Below are positions 44,908 to 54,144 of a stretch of DNA of 64,000 bases, in pieces. Made by a program: the position numbers and the translations under genes. Source of the stretch: Agrococcus jenensis (GTDB lineage: Bacteria > Actinomycetota > Actinomycetes > Actinomycetales > Microbacteriaceae); NCBI RefSeq assembly GCF_003752465.1, contig NZ_RKHJ01000001.1, positions 2,170,001-2,234,000 on the forward strand. The letters run 5' to 3'. How positions within the stretch are numbered: the first letter of the stretch is position 1; the number at the start of each line of letters is the position of its first letter. The notes under the pieces are model-generated. The model was not told the origin of the DNA. It did not search any database and saw only the letters and a list, made by a program, of their open reading frames with translations.

Positions 44908-45321
44908 ATGGACGCGATCGCGATCGCGCAGCTCGTGCTGCGCGTCCTGCTCGCCGCGGCGTTCGTGGCGTTCGGGCTCTCGCACCGTTGGTGGCGAGTG
45001 CAGAAGACGCTCATCGAGACGGTGATCCCGAGTGCGCTCATCGGGGCTGCAGATGGCGCGGCAGCGAGTCGTCGAGCCATGGCGATCGCGAACGGGCTCC
45101 TCGCGGCCAGCGTCATCGGCGGCCTCGCGCTCCTGGCACCGTGGGAGCTGGTGCGCCTCAGCGCCGGCATCGCTCTCGCTGCACTCGTCCTCACCGTCGC
45201 CGTCGTCCGGTTCCTCGACTCCCGAGCGTTCTGGAGCGAGCCCGCGTTCCGCGGTGAGCTCGTGCTCGACTGGACCGTCTCGGCGGCGGTGCCCGCCCTC
45301 ATCGTCATCTCCGTGCTCTAG
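44908..45321 (+). CDS. Four-span membrane protein, DoxX-like
   Basis: 137 aa from ATG 44908, 4 bp after the lipoprotein stop. Helices near residues 4-24 (IAQLVLRVLLAAAFVAFGL), 58-76, 82-105 and 120-137. The opening R-V-L-L-A-A-A-F-x-x-F-G pattern fits the DoxX/DoxD-like fold, whose members are linked to redox processes, but the match is by eye. Probably co-transcribed with the lipoprotein gene. Confidence 0.6.
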   Translation: MDAIAIAQLVLRVLLAAAFVAFGLSHRWWRVQKTLIETVIPSALIGAADGAAASRRAMAIANGLLAASVIGGLALLAPWELVRLSAGIALAALVLTVAVVRFLDSRAFWSEPAFRGELVLDWTVSAAVPALIVISVL

Positions 45322-45340
45322 CGAGGAGGTGTGATGCCTC

Positions 45341-45868
45341 TTAGGGAGCCATCTCGCACACCTGGTCCGCGGGCACGACGTGCATCGCGATGAGCGTCTC
45401 CACCTCGCCGGAGCCATCGCTGCCCCGGAACGACAGCGATATCCCGTCGGCTGAGCCGCTCGCGCCCGGGTCGACACGCACCCCGATCAGCGTCACGGAC
45501 GACTCAGCCCTGGCGATGCTCTGGGGCAGCGCGATCGCGCTAGGCCCGAAGCGGTCGTAGTCGCCCCCCACGATGTGCGCGTCGGTGTCGTCCATCGCGC
45601 GCAGCTCGAGTCCGATCAGCTCCATGCCGGCTGCGCCCACCAGCCCTGCGTCGCTGACCTCGACGTCGGAGCCCGACACATTCTGGATCGTGCTGATCCC
45701 GAACACTGCTCGCCCCTCGTCGTCAGCGGGCGAGCAGACCGCAGTTCCAGCGTCATCGAGAGCGACGACCGCTCCACTGCCGGCGCAGCCCGCCTGCGTC
45801 GCCGCCGCGAGCAGAGCAGCAGTGACCCTGACGGCCGACCGAGGCGTGGTCATCAGGGCTTGGAGCAT
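45341..45868 (-). CDS. Putative lipoprotein of unknown function
   Basis: 175 aa from ATG 45868 (GGAG about 9 bp upstream on the minus strand); an ATG at 45853 also fits. Signal region VRVTAALLAAATQAGCAGSG with lipobox TQAGC. The mature domain (residues about 25-175) is beta-rich: FGISTIQNVSGSDVEVSDAG, SSVTLIGVRVDPGASG, with one cysteine near each end (VCSPADD, QVCEMAP). No family recognised. Converges on the DoxX-like gene. Confidence 0.7.
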   Translation of the reverse strand: MLQALMTTPRSAVRVTAALLAAATQAGCAGSGAVVALDDAGTAVCSPADDEGRAVFGISTIQNVSGSDVEVSDAGLVGAAGMELIGLELRAMDDTDAHIVGGDYDRFGPSAIALPQSIARAESSVTLIGVRVDPGASGSADGISLSFRGSDGSGEVETLIAMHVVPADQVCEMAP

Positions 45869-46079
45869 CGTGTCGCGCTCCGCGTGTGTAGCTCCATCGC
45901 GGCTCCTTTCCAAGGTGCTGGCGAACGGTTGCACGGTGAGCGGCCGCGAGTCAACGGATCGTCGTTCGTTCGTGCGAGCGCTGCGAGCGCCGCCGGGCCT
46001 GATACCGCGCTGATACCGTTGCGTGACAGAACGGTCATCCCATCTGACGGGCTGCAGCCCGACGCCCCAGGGAGATGAC

Positions 46080-47372
46080 ATGCGATCCAAGACTTCGCGG
46101 ATGGCGGTGCTGCTCGCACCCCTCCTCGTGACGATGTCCGTCGTCGGGATGGCGGGCCCGACCACCGGCGGCCACGGACACGACGAGTCCGGCCCACCGG
46201 ATGCATCCGTCGCGAGCTGGGATGCCGTCGGCACGCAGGCGTTCACGGCCGCCGCGCTCTCTCCGGCCGAAGGGCACACCATCTTCGGGTACGTGGCGGT
46301 CGCCGTCTACGACTCGGTGATGGCCGTCGAGGGCGGGTACGAGCCGTTCCTCGTCGACGCGGATGCGCCCGACGGTGCCTCCACGGAGGCGGCGGTCGCC
46401 GCCGCTGCGAGGGGCGTGCTGAGCCACTACCTGCCGGGTCAGTCCGCGACGATCGTGGAACCTGCCTACGCCGCAGCGCTGGCCGCGATCCCGGACGGGA
46501 CCGCTGAGAACGACGGCGTGGCGATCGGCGCCGAGGTCGCGGCCGCTGTGATCGCCGCGCGAGCCGACGACGGCTTCCGGGCTCCGGTCACCTACACACC
46601 GCCGGACCCGCCGATCCCGGGGGTCTGGCTGCCGACCGCGCTGACGCCTCCGGTGGGTACGTACCTGGGTCTCATGGATCCCTTCGCGCTCGCCTCGGCC
46701 GACCAGTTCCGGCCCGCCGGCCCGCCCGACCTGAGCAGCGCGGAGTGGGCTCGCGAGTACGACGAGGTCCGTGAGATCGGCTCGAGCGCCAGCACGACGC
46801 GCACCGAGGAGCAGACCCTGGCGGCGAGGTTCTGGGCAGAAGCGCCCGTCCAGCAGGCGCGCGGCGCGTTCCGCAGCTTCGTGCTCGAGCATGAGCTCGA
46901 CGTCGTCGATGCTGCACGGTTCCTCGCGATGATGTCGGTGACGTACGCGGACGCGCTGATGGCCTGCCTCGACGCCAAGTACCACTACGCGTTCTGGCGC
47001 CCGGTCACGGCCATCCGAGCCGGCGACACCGACGGCAACGCCGCGACCGTGGGTGATCCGTCGTGGTCATCGCTGCTCCCGGCGACGCCGAACCACCCGG
47101 AGTATCCGAGCGCGCACTCGTGCATCACGCCCGCCGCGGGGTGGGTGGTCGCGCGGTTCCTGCACACGTCGCGGATCGACTTCACGATCCCCAGTCTGAC
47201 CGGGCTCGGTGACCGCACGTTCGAACGGCCGTCCGACCTGACCTACGAGGCGACGAACGCCCGCATCTGGGGCGGCATCCACTTCCGCTCGGCCGTGGAG
47301 GACGGCACCGACATCAGCAAGCGGGTGACGCACTGGGTGCTCGCCCATCACTTCCACCCGTCGAACGGCTGA
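46080..47372 (+). CDS. Secreted vanadium-dependent haloperoxidase/PAP2-family protein
   Basis: 430 aa from ATG 46080 (GGGAG upstream). Sec signal MAVLLAPLLVTMSVVGMAG. The anion-binding site of the family is complete: K-x6-R-P as KYHYAFWRP (Lys near residue 300), YPSAHS with the catalytic-region His near 346, and GGIHF with His near 401. Either vanadate (haloperoxidase) or phosphate (acid phosphatase) chemistry uses this site; sequence alone does not decide. Acts outside the cell. Monocistronic, with a SARP-type regulator downstream. Confidence 0.88.
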   Translation: MRSKTSRMAVLLAPLLVTMSVVGMAGPTTGGHGHDESGPPDASVASWDAVGTQAFTAAALSPAEGHTIFGYVAVAVYDSVMAVEGGYEPFLVDADAPDGASTEAAVAAAARGVLSHYLPGQSATIVEPAYAAALAAIPDGTAENDGVAIGAEVAAAVIAARADDGFRAPVTYTPPDPPIPGVWLPTALTPPVGTYLGLMDPFALASADQFRPAGPPDLSSAEWAREYDEVREIGSSASTTRTEEQTLAARFWAEAPVQQARGAFRSFVLEHELDVVDAARFLAMMSVTYADALMACLDAKYHYAFWRPVTAIRAGDTDGNAATVGDPSWSSLLPATPNHPEYPSAHSCITPAAGWVVARFLHTSRIDFTIPSLTGLGDRTFERPSDLTYEATNARIWGGIHFRSAVEDGTDISKRVTHWVLAHHFHPSNG

Positions 47373-47442
47373 GCACGCCGGCGCTCGTCGGCGCGGCATC
47401 CGCCGTCTTGACGGAGGGTCTCGGCAGGGTCACAGTGGCGCC

Positions 47443-49383
47443 ATGGAGGTGCGCGTCCTCGGAGCGCTGACCCTCGACGACGGCCGCATCGCGTTGGCGC
47501 GGAGGGATCGAGCGGTGATGGGTGCGCTCGCCGTCCGGCTGGGTGCCTCTGCCTCGGTCGAGTCGCTCGCGGCGGCGCTGTGGGGCGACCACCGCCCGGC
47601 TTCGTGGACGCACGTGATCGCCGGGTGCATCATGCGGCTGCGGCGACGCATCGAGCCTGCGCGCATCGAGACCACCGCGCGCGGGTATCGGCTGCTGCCG
47701 GAGCACCTCGAGGTCGACGCCGCGTGGTTCGAGCTGCTCGCGGCGAGGGGCACGGAGCAGCTGGCTGTCGGCGAGCCGGAGCGCGCGGCGCACACCTTCG
47801 CGGAGGCGCTCGCCCTGTGGCGGGGCGAGCCGTTCGTCGAGCTCCCCGACTGGCAGCCGGCGCAGATCGCGTCCGGTCGCCTCGATGAGATGCGGCTCAG
47901 CGTCGAGGAGCTGCTCCTCGACGCGCAGCTGCAGGCGGGGGAGGTGCAGGAGGTCGCCACGTCGGCGTGCGCCCGCGTGGCCGAGGCGCCGCTCCGGGAG
48001 CGCCGCTGGGTGATCCTCGCCGTGGCGCAGTATCGCCAGGGTCGGCAGGCGGATGCGCTGGGCACCGTGCGCAAGGCTCGGCGGCTGCTCGTCGCGGAGC
48101 TCGGGCTCGAACCGTGCACGGAGCTCGCCGACCTGGAGGCGGCCATCCTCCGACAGGATCCTCACCTCCTGTCGGAGCATGTGCTCCGGAGTGCGAACCC
48201 GGAGTGCCCGTACTTCGGTCCGGACCCCGCGGGGACCGGCGACGCCGAGCGCTACGTCGGTCGGGAGCAGGAGGTGGCCGCAGCGGTGCGGACGCTCGAC
48301 GAGCACGGCATGCTGCTCGTCTCCGGGCCATCGGGCGTCGGCACGTCGTCGTTCGTCAGGGCCGGGATCGGCGCGCAGCTGCTGGCACGCGGCGTCGAGG
48401 TCGCCATCGTGACGCCGGGGGAGCATCCGGCCGACGCGCTTCGCGAGGTCGGACTCACGATCGGGCCATCGCTCCTCATCGTCGACCAGTGCGAGCGGGC
48501 GTTCGCTGTAGAGGATCCCGACGAGCTCGACGAGTTCTTCGCCCTCCTGTCGCGCATCGCGCTCGCCGGGATGCTGGTCGTCGCGATGCGCGCCGACCGC
48601 CTCGGGAGCCTCGCCCTTCGCGACGGGTTCGCGCAGACCATCCCGTCGCACCTGCTGATGCTCGCTCCGCTGGACCCAGCCCGGCTGCGGGCCGTGGTCG
48701 AGCAGCCCGCCGAGCGGGCTGGGCTGATCCTCGAGCCTGGGCTCGTCGAGATCCTCCTCCGAGACGCCACGGGGCGAGCGCTGCCGCTGCTCTCACACGC
48801 CCTGTGCGAGGTCTGGGCGCGTCGCGAGGGCCGCGTGCTGACCGTCGATGGCTACCGGGCGTCCGGTGAGATCGACGGTGCCGTCGCGACGGTCGCAGAA
48901 GGGGTGCTCGCCGCCCTCTCGACCCGCGAGGCGCTCCTGCTGCGCGACATCCTGCTCCGCCTGGTCGAGGTGACGGCCGACGGCACGGTGCTCGCGCGCC
49001 GGGTCGAGCGCTCACGGATCGCGATCGACGACGCCCATGCGCGGATCGTCGATCGGCTCGTGGATGCGCGCCTGCTCACGACCGATGAGGAGACGGTGCA
49101 GCTGTCGCACGACGGGCTCGCTCGCGCGTGGCCGCGGCTCAGGGACTGGCTCGCGGACGATGTCGAGGGGCAGCGGATCATGCGCCACCTGGGCGCCACC
49201 GCCGACGGCTGGGACGCCATGGGTCGACCCGACAGCGAGGTCTACCGCGGCGGCAGGCTGACGACCGCCCGGCGCTGGCAGGCCGCGGCCCATCCCGCGC
49301 TCACCGCGGTCGAGCGCGCGTTCCTCGACGCCTCGACGGCGCATCAGACCGCAGGACTCGTCGCCGCGCAGACGCTGCCCTAG
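47443..49383 (+). CDS. SARP/BTAD regulator with a STAND ATPase domain, no WD40 tail
   Basis: 646 aa. Residues 1-85 are an OmpR-type winged helix (MEVRVLGALTLDDGRI...), 90-245 a bacterial transcriptional activator domain (ELLAARGTEQLAVGEPERAA, LWRGEPFVELPDW), then a nSTAND1-type P-loop ATPase starting VGREQEV with Walker A GPSGVGTSSFVRAG near 292-306 and Walker B LLIVDQCERAF near 343. The tail includes LLSHALCEVWARR and LSHDGLARAWPRLRDWLADD, then ATTARRWQAA-like linker and stop at 49383. Related proteins usually continue into a membrane segment and WD40 repeats; these are absent. The trigger is unknown. Confidence 0.88.
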   Translation: MEVRVLGALTLDDGRIALARRDRAVMGALAVRLGASASVESLAAALWGDHRPASWTHVIAGCIMRLRRRIEPARIETTARGYRLLPEHLEVDAAWFELLAARGTEQLAVGEPERAAHTFAEALALWRGEPFVELPDWQPAQIASGRLDEMRLSVEELLLDAQLQAGEVQEVATSACARVAEAPLRERRWVILAVAQYRQGRQADALGTVRKARRLLVAELGLEPCTELADLEAAILRQDPHLLSEHVLRSANPECPYFGPDPAGTGDAERYVGREQEVAAAVRTLDEHGMLLVSGPSGVGTSSFVRAGIGAQLLARGVEVAIVTPGEHPADALREVGLTIGPSLLIVDQCERAFAVEDPDELDEFFALLSRIALAGMLVVAMRADRLGSLALRDGFAQTIPSHLLMLAPLDPARLRAVVEQPAERAGLILEPGLVEILLRDATGRALPLLSHALCEVWARREGRVLTVDGYRASGEIDGAVATVAEGVLAALSTREALLLRDILLRLVEVTADGTVLARRVERSRIAIDDAHARIVDRLVDARLLTTDEETVQLSHDGLARAWPRLRDWLADDVEGQRIMRHLGATADGWDAMGRPDSEVYRGGRLTTARRWQAAAHPALTAVERAFLDASTAHQTAGLVAAQTLP

Positions 49384-49482
49384 CCCTGATAGCCGCGGCG
49401 GATCTCGAGGTAGTTCGCGCCGAGCCGGCCGGGTACGGTGAGGTCCGCGCACGGTCCGGGGACCGGCAGAGGGCAGGCAGCG

Positions 49483-50076
49483 ATGGCCACGACGACGGCG
49501 CATGTGATCAAGCCGCTGACGCCGGAGACGTATCCGGCATGGCTCGCGCTCGCGCAGAAGCACAACGGGGTCTGGGGCGGGTGCTACTGCTCGTACTTCC
49601 ACGGCGATACGGACCTCACCGTGAAGCGCGAGCACGACGGGCCGACGTTCAAGCAGCGACTCGTCGCGGAGGGCGTCGCTCACGCAGCCCTCGTCTTCGA
49701 CGGCGACGACGCGATCGCCTGGTGCCAGTACGGCAGCCCGGCCGAGCTGCCGGGCATCTACCACCGCAAGCAGTACGACGCGGGGGAGACGAGGCCGGCG
49801 CCGTGGCGCATCACCTGCTTCTTCGTCGACCGCGACCACCGACGCTCTGGCGTCGCTCGGGAGGCCCTGGATGGCGCGCTCGCGCTGATCGCGCAGGCGG
49901 GTGGAGGCGAGGTCGTCTCGTTCCCCAACGAGCTCGTCGCCGGCAAGCGGACGTCGTCGTCGTTCCTCCACAACGGCACCCGGGCGATGTTCGAGCAGGC
50001 GGGCTTCACCTTCGAGCGGCACATCGGCAAGAGCAAGACGGTGATGCGGAAGACGGTGCCGCCCGCCAGCGGCTGA
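49483..50076 (+). CDS. GNAT-family acetyltransferase
   Basis: 197 aa from ATG 49483. GNAT fold with acetyl-CoA motif CFFVDRDHRRSGVAREALDGAL (central R-R-S-G-V-A, about residues 113-128). Unusual N-terminal segment GGCYCSYFHGDTD and KREHDGPTFKQRLVAEG, found in a group of actinobacterial GNAT proteins of unknown substrate. Converges on the RNase J gene. Confidence 0.85.
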   Translation: MATTTAHVIKPLTPETYPAWLALAQKHNGVWGGCYCSYFHGDTDLTVKREHDGPTFKQRLVAEGVAHAALVFDGDDAIAWCQYGSPAELPGIYHRKQYDAGETRPAPWRITCFFVDRDHRRSGVAREALDGALALIAQAGGGEVVSFPNELVAGKRTSSSFLHNGTRAMFEQAGFTFERHIGKSKTVMRKTVPPASG

Positions 50077-50117
50077 CGCGCGCGGGAGGGCCGCCGCCAA
50101 CCGTCAGCGGCGGGGGC

Positions 50118-51827
50118 TCACTCCTCCACGACGATGGTCGTGATCACCGGGTTGCGGCGGTGCCGACGCGACAGCCAGCGCCCCAGGGTGCGGGTGATGA
50201 GCGTCTCGACGTCCTCGCGGTTGCGCGACGTCGACTCGGCAGCGCTCCGCAGCGCATCCTCGATCGTCTTCGCCGCCGTCTTCTCCCAGCCGGCCTCCTC
50301 GACGAAGCCACGGCTGAAGAACTCCAGCGGCTCGGTCAGCCGGCCCGAGGCGTGCTCCATGATGGCGAGCACCGTGATGGTGCCCTCCTCGGCGAGCACG
50401 CGCCGGTCGGTGAGGGCGGCCTCGGTGGCGACACCCATCGTGGTGCCATCGACGAGGATGTGATCGGCGGCGACGCGGCCGCTGATGCGGGCGCTCCCGG
50501 CGACGAGATCGATCGAGACGCCGTCCTCGACGACGAAGACCTGCTTCTCGTCGATGCCGGTCCGCATCGCGATCGCGGCGTTGGCCGTGAGGTGCCGCCA
50601 CTCGCCGTGCACGGGCAGCACCGCGGTCGGTCGGAGGATGTTGTAGCAGTACGCGAGCTCGCCGGCGCTGGCGTGCCCGGAGACGTGCACCTTCGCGTTG
50701 CCCTTGTGCACGACGTTCGCGCCCCACCGCGTGAACGCGTTGATGATCCGGTAGATCGCGTTCTCGTTGCCGGGGATGAGCGAGCTGGCGAGCAGGACGG
50801 TGTCGCCCTCGCCGATGTCGATGACGTGGTCCTTGTTGGCCATGCGCGACAGCGCCGCCATCGGCTCGCCCTGCGACCCCGTGCAGATGAGCACGATGTC
50901 GGTCGCGGGCAGCTTCTCGAGGGCCTTCATCTCGACGACGAGACCGTCAGGGATGCGCAGGTAGCCGAGATCGGCGGCGATGCCCATGTTGCGCACCATC
51001 GACCTGCCGACGAACCCGACCTTGCGGCCATGGCGCTCGGCGGCGTCGAGGATCTGCTGGATGCGGTGCACGTGGCTGGCGAAGCTCGAGACGACGATGC
51101 GACGGGGAGCGGTGCGGAACACCTGGTCGATCGCCGGAGCCAGGTCCTCCTCCGGGATCATGAAGCCGGGCACGTCGGCGTTCGTCGAGTCGACGAGGAA
51201 CAGGTCGACGCCCTCGTCGCCCAGCCGCGCGAATCCGGGCAGGTCGGTCGTGCGCCCGTCGAGGGGGAACTGGTCCATCTTGAAGTCGCCGGTGTGGAGC
51301 ACGAGGCCGGCCGCCGTGCGGATCGCGACGGCGAGCCCGTCGGGGATCGAGTGGCTGACGGCGAGGAACTCGAGGTCGAACGGGCCCGCATCGATCCGAT
51401 CGCCCTCCCGCACCTGGCGCGTCTGCGGCTTGATGCGGTGCTCCTCGAGCTTCGCGGTGATGAAGGCGAGCGTCAGCTTCGAGGCGATGATGGGGATGTC
51501 GGCGCGCTCGCGCAGCAGGTAGGGCACGCCGCCGATGTGGTCCTCGTGGCCGTGCGTGAGCACGATCCCGACGACATCGGCCAACCGGGACCGGATGGCC
51601 GAGAAGTCGGGCAGGATCACGTCGATGCCCGGCTGGTGCTCCTCGGGGAAGAGCACGCCGCAGTCGACGATGAGCAACTTGCCCTCGTGCTCGAAGACGG
51701 TCATGTTGCGGCCGATCTCGCCGAGCCCACCCAGGGGTGTGATCCGCATCGCCCCCTTCTTCAGGGCTGCGGGAGCGGGGAGCTCGAGATGGTGTCGCGC
51801 GGGCTTGGCGGTTCTGGCGTTTCGCAT
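50118..51827 (-). CDS. rnj: Ribonuclease J
   Basis: 569 aa from ATG 51827 (AAGGAAC upstream). Metallo-beta-lactamase/beta-CASP exo- and endoribonuclease for 5' mRNA decay and rRNA processing. Motifs: GGLGEIGRNMTVFEHEG, IVDCGVLFPEEHQPGIDVI, zinc ligands LTHGHEDHIGG near residue 95, VSHSIPDG, LHTGDFKMDQFPLDG, CTGSQGEPMAALSRM, VSGHASAGEL and PVHGEWRHL. In many actinobacteria rnj sits next to dapA; here dapA-like is 11 kb away, so the usual pair is broken. Confidence 0.97.
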   Translation of the reverse strand: MRNARTAKPARHHLELPAPAALKKGAMRITPLGGLGEIGRNMTVFEHEGKLLIVDCGVLFPEEHQPGIDVILPDFSAIRSRLADVVGIVLTHGHEDHIGGVPYLLRERADIPIIASKLTLAFITAKLEEHRIKPQTRQVREGDRIDAGPFDLEFLAVSHSIPDGLAVAIRTAAGLVLHTGDFKMDQFPLDGRTTDLPGFARLGDEGVDLFLVDSTNADVPGFMIPEEDLAPAIDQVFRTAPRRIVVSSFASHVHRIQQILDAAERHGRKVGFVGRSMVRNMGIAADLGYLRIPDGLVVEMKALEKLPATDIVLICTGSQGEPMAALSRMANKDHVIDIGEGDTVLLASSLIPGNENAIYRIINAFTRWGANVVHKGNAKVHVSGHASAGELAYCYNILRPTAVLPVHGEWRHLTANAAIAMRTGIDEKQVFVVEDGVSIDLVAGSARISGRVAADHILVDGTTMGVATEAALTDRRVLAEEGTITVLAIMEHASGRLTEPLEFFSRGFVEEAGWEKTAAKTIEDALRSAAESTSRNREDVETLITRTLGRWLSRRHRRNPVITTIVVEE

Positions 51828-52130
51828 GGGATCGTTCCTTGGAAGTTCGTGGTGCGTGAGGGGGAGCGCGGTGCGCTCAGGGCCCGTGATGCTTCGGACG
51901 GGCGGATGCTGGATGAGCCAGGATCGCCGGGCCCGGTGGTGCGGAGCGCTTGGGGCAGCCGCTCGCAGCCACGGAGGACGACGGTCGAAGCGCTGAACAG
52001 GGCGAGGCCGTGCTGCCGTCTCCGTGGATCAGTCTAGGTGCATCCGCCCGCCGCGCCTGGAGCGGGGCTGCTGGACGCGGTCAAGGATCGCGATTCCCGT
52101 CCGCCGACGCGAGGGCTCCGAACACTCTCG
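51828..52130. other. Intergenic region upstream of rnj and the small unknown gene
   Basis: 303 bp. It holds the divergent promoters of rnj (ribosome binding site AAGGAAC read leftwards at about 51834-51840) and of the next gene. An in-frame GTG at 52038 would extend the right-hand gene by 31 low-information residues. No hairpin or repeat stands out. Confidence 0.5.
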
Positions 52131-52514
52131 GTGAGCCTCGGAACCTTCAACGACAACCGGACCCTACCCATCGAGCTGCTGCGCGGCGACATCGAGCCCG
52201 GCCTCGACGCCCGGGCGGCCGCGCGAAGCCTCGAGCGGCACCGCGCCGCCCATGCGGAGGCGCTGCAGCACGCGCGCAACTGGGTCGAGCGAGAGGTGCT
52301 CCTGCACAAGTCAGCGGTCCTCGAGAGCGAGCTGCTCTACGTCATCGCTCGGCTGCGGCACCTCGACGCCATCCATGGTGAGCTGGTGCGCGGCCGCTTC
52401 ATCGCCGACGACCCGCACGTGCAGGGCACGGCGGCGGTCGCGGTGCGCTTCTCGCTCACCGAGCTCGTCGCCAGCAGCACGTCGGCGCAGCAGGACGGGG
52501 TGCGCGCGGCCTAG
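52131..52514 (+). CDS. Helical hypothetical protein
   Basis: 127 aa if started at GTG 52131 (MSLGTFNDNRTLPIEL); GTG 52038 is the alternative and gives 158 aa. Mostly amphipathic helix: LERHRAAHAEALQHARNWVE, LHKSAVLESELLYVIARLRH, LDAIHGELVRGRFI. No membrane segment, cysteine or known motif. Lies on its own between rnj and the hydrolase. The consistent reading frame and codon bias support a real gene; function unknown. Confidence 0.55.
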   Translation: MSLGTFNDNRTLPIELLRGDIEPGLDARAAARSLERHRAAHAEALQHARNWVEREVLLHKSAVLESELLYVIARLRHLDAIHGELVRGRFIADDPHVQGTAAVAVRFSLTELVASSTSAQQDGVRAA

Positions 52515-52637
52515 CAGCGGGCGTCGATCCGCAGCGCCGTGCGACTGCTGCATCGCCGGCGGGCTCGGCGACGTCGCAGGCGGATCGGCTTGCGGTGGCC
52601 GAGGACGCCGACGCCCGAGGGGTATAGCGTTCCCGGC

Positions 52638-53420
52638 ATGACGTTGCACCATGTGAGACGCGGAAGCGGCAGCCCGCTGTTGCTCGTGCACGGTCTGGGC
52701 GCAGGATGGCGATCGTGGTCCCCGATCATCGACGACCTGGCAGCGCACCGTGAGGTGATCGCTGTCGATCTGCCAGGATTCGGCGAGACGCCACCGTTGA
52801 CCGGCGAGGTCTCCATCGCGACCCTGACCGACTCCGTCGCGGACTTCATCCGCGACCAGGGTCTGGAAGGGGTCGCCACGGCCGGCCAATCGATGGGCGG
52901 CAGGATCGTTCTCGAGCTCGCGCGCCGGGGAGTCGGCGGCGATGCCGTGGCTTTGAACCCGGGCGGCTTCTGGAGCGACCGCGAGCTCCTCGTCTTCGGC
53001 GCGACGCTGCGGCCGTCGATCGCTCTGGTCCGGGCGCTGCGCGGCATGTTGCCATCACTGCTCGGGACCTCGGCGGGCAGGACGATCCTGTTGTCGCAGT
53101 TCTCGGCGCGGCCCTGGGCGCTCGACCTCGAGACCGTGCTGCCGGACGTGCGCGGGCTGGCGGACGCTCCGGCCACCGGCGCCGCCATGGACGCTCTGAC
53201 CAAGGGGCCCAAGCAACAGGGCGCCCCCGCAGGCTCAGTGCCCGGTCGAGTCACGATCGGTTGGGGGCGTCGTGACTTGGTGACGGTGCCGAAGCAGGCT
53301 GCGCGCGCAGCGGCACGCTTCCCCGACGCGGTGCTGCACTGGTTCGAGCGATGCGGTCATTTCCCACAGTGGGACGCACCGCACGAAGCGACCCAATTGA
53401 TCCTCAGCAGCACCGACTGA
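52638..53420 (+). CDS. Alpha/beta hydrolase
   Basis: 260 aa from ATG 52638. Nucleophile elbow GQSMGG (Ser near residue 89), oxyanion region LVHGLGAGWRSWS, acid in GRRDLVTVP, and catalytic His in CGHFPQWDAPHEA, so the triad is complete. Cytoplasmic, no signal peptide. A TATAGC at 52623-52628 is 9 bp before the ATG, suggesting a leaderless mRNA. Substrate unknown; bounded downstream by a hairpin terminator. Confidence 0.88.
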   Translation: MTLHHVRRGSGSPLLLVHGLGAGWRSWSPIIDDLAAHREVIAVDLPGFGETPPLTGEVSIATLTDSVADFIRDQGLEGVATAGQSMGGRIVLELARRGVGGDAVALNPGGFWSDRELLVFGATLRPSIALVRALRGMLPSLLGTSAGRTILLSQFSARPWALDLETVLPDVRGLADAPATGAAMDALTKGPKQQGAPAGSVPGRVTIGWGRRDLVTVPKQAARAAARFPDAVLHWFERCGHFPQWDAPHEATQLILSSTD

Positions 53421-53432
53421 GACTGGCTGTCC

Positions 53433-53463
53433 CGCCGGGCACCGAAGCAACGGGTGCCCGGCG
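53433..53463 (+). terminator. Hairpin terminator after the hydrolase gene
   Basis: CGCCGGGCACC (53433-53443) pairs exactly with 53453-53463 around a 9-nt loop. The following 200 bp to the arsC stop hold no gene that I can support. Confidence 0.75.
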
Positions 53464-53665
53464 ACGCCGCGTCAGGGAGTCACGGCTACCTTTCTCGAGG
53501 CGGAGCAGCCCAGCTCGGTGCGGTTCCCGCCCTGGTTCGAACGGTATCGACCCCACGCTCGACCGCGTGACCATCAGCGCCTCGGCAGCGCAGGACGCGG
53601 CGCGCGCTCGGGGTAGGTGGTCCCGGGTAGGCGGCGGTGCGTGCCGACGTCGAGCTGACCCATGA

Positions 53666-54076
53666 TCAGCCCGCGCTCGGCACGAGCTCGGCGAGCAGGC
53701 GCTCGACGCGACCGCGGATGTCGTCGCGCACGCGGCGGACCGTCTCGATGTCCTTGCCGGCCGGATCTTCGAGCTCCCAGTCCTCGTAGCGCTTGCCGGG
53801 GAAGATCGGGCAGGCGTCGCCGCAGCCCATGGTGATGACGGCGTCGGACTCGCGGACCGCGTCGACCGTCAGCACCTTCGGCGTGTTGCCGGCGATGTCG
53901 ATGCCGACCTCGGCCATCGCCTCGATGGCGACCGGGTTGATCTGGTCCTTCGGTGCGCTCCCGGCGGACAGCACCTCGACCGCGCCGTTCGAGAGTGCCG
54001 TCGCGAAGCCGGCGGCCATCTGGGAGCGGCCGGCGTTGTGCACGCAGACGAAGAGGACGGTGGGGTGCTCAGACAT
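53666..54076 (-). CDS. arsC: Arsenate reductase, low-molecular-weight phosphatase type
   Basis: 136 aa from ATG 54076. Reduces arsenate to arsenite. P-loop VLFVCVHNAGRSQMAAGF (Cys12 region, C-x5-R) and the second redox motif MGCGDACPIFPGKRYEDWELEDP, with cysteines spaced as in thioredoxin- or mycothiol-linked ArsC. Coupled distance of 68 bp downstream of the ArsR-ArsC fusion on the same strand. Confidence 0.93.
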   Translation of the reverse strand: MSEHPTVLFVCVHNAGRSQMAAGFATALSNGAVEVLSAGSAPKDQINPVAIEAMAEVGIDIAGNTPKVLTVDAVRESDAVITMGCGDACPIFPGKRYEDWELEDPAGKDIETVRRVRDDIRGRVERLLAELVPSAG

Positions 54077-54144
54077 GGTGACTCTCTCTCGGGGTCGGAG
54101 GTGGCCTGCGGACGAACGGGGTGGTGCGGCGGATGACCGGCTGC

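Noticed and set aside
41552..46079. A prophage or integrative element at the tRNA
   Set aside because: No integrase, phage or conjugation genes and no repeated tRNA 3' end; only an accessory region is claimed.
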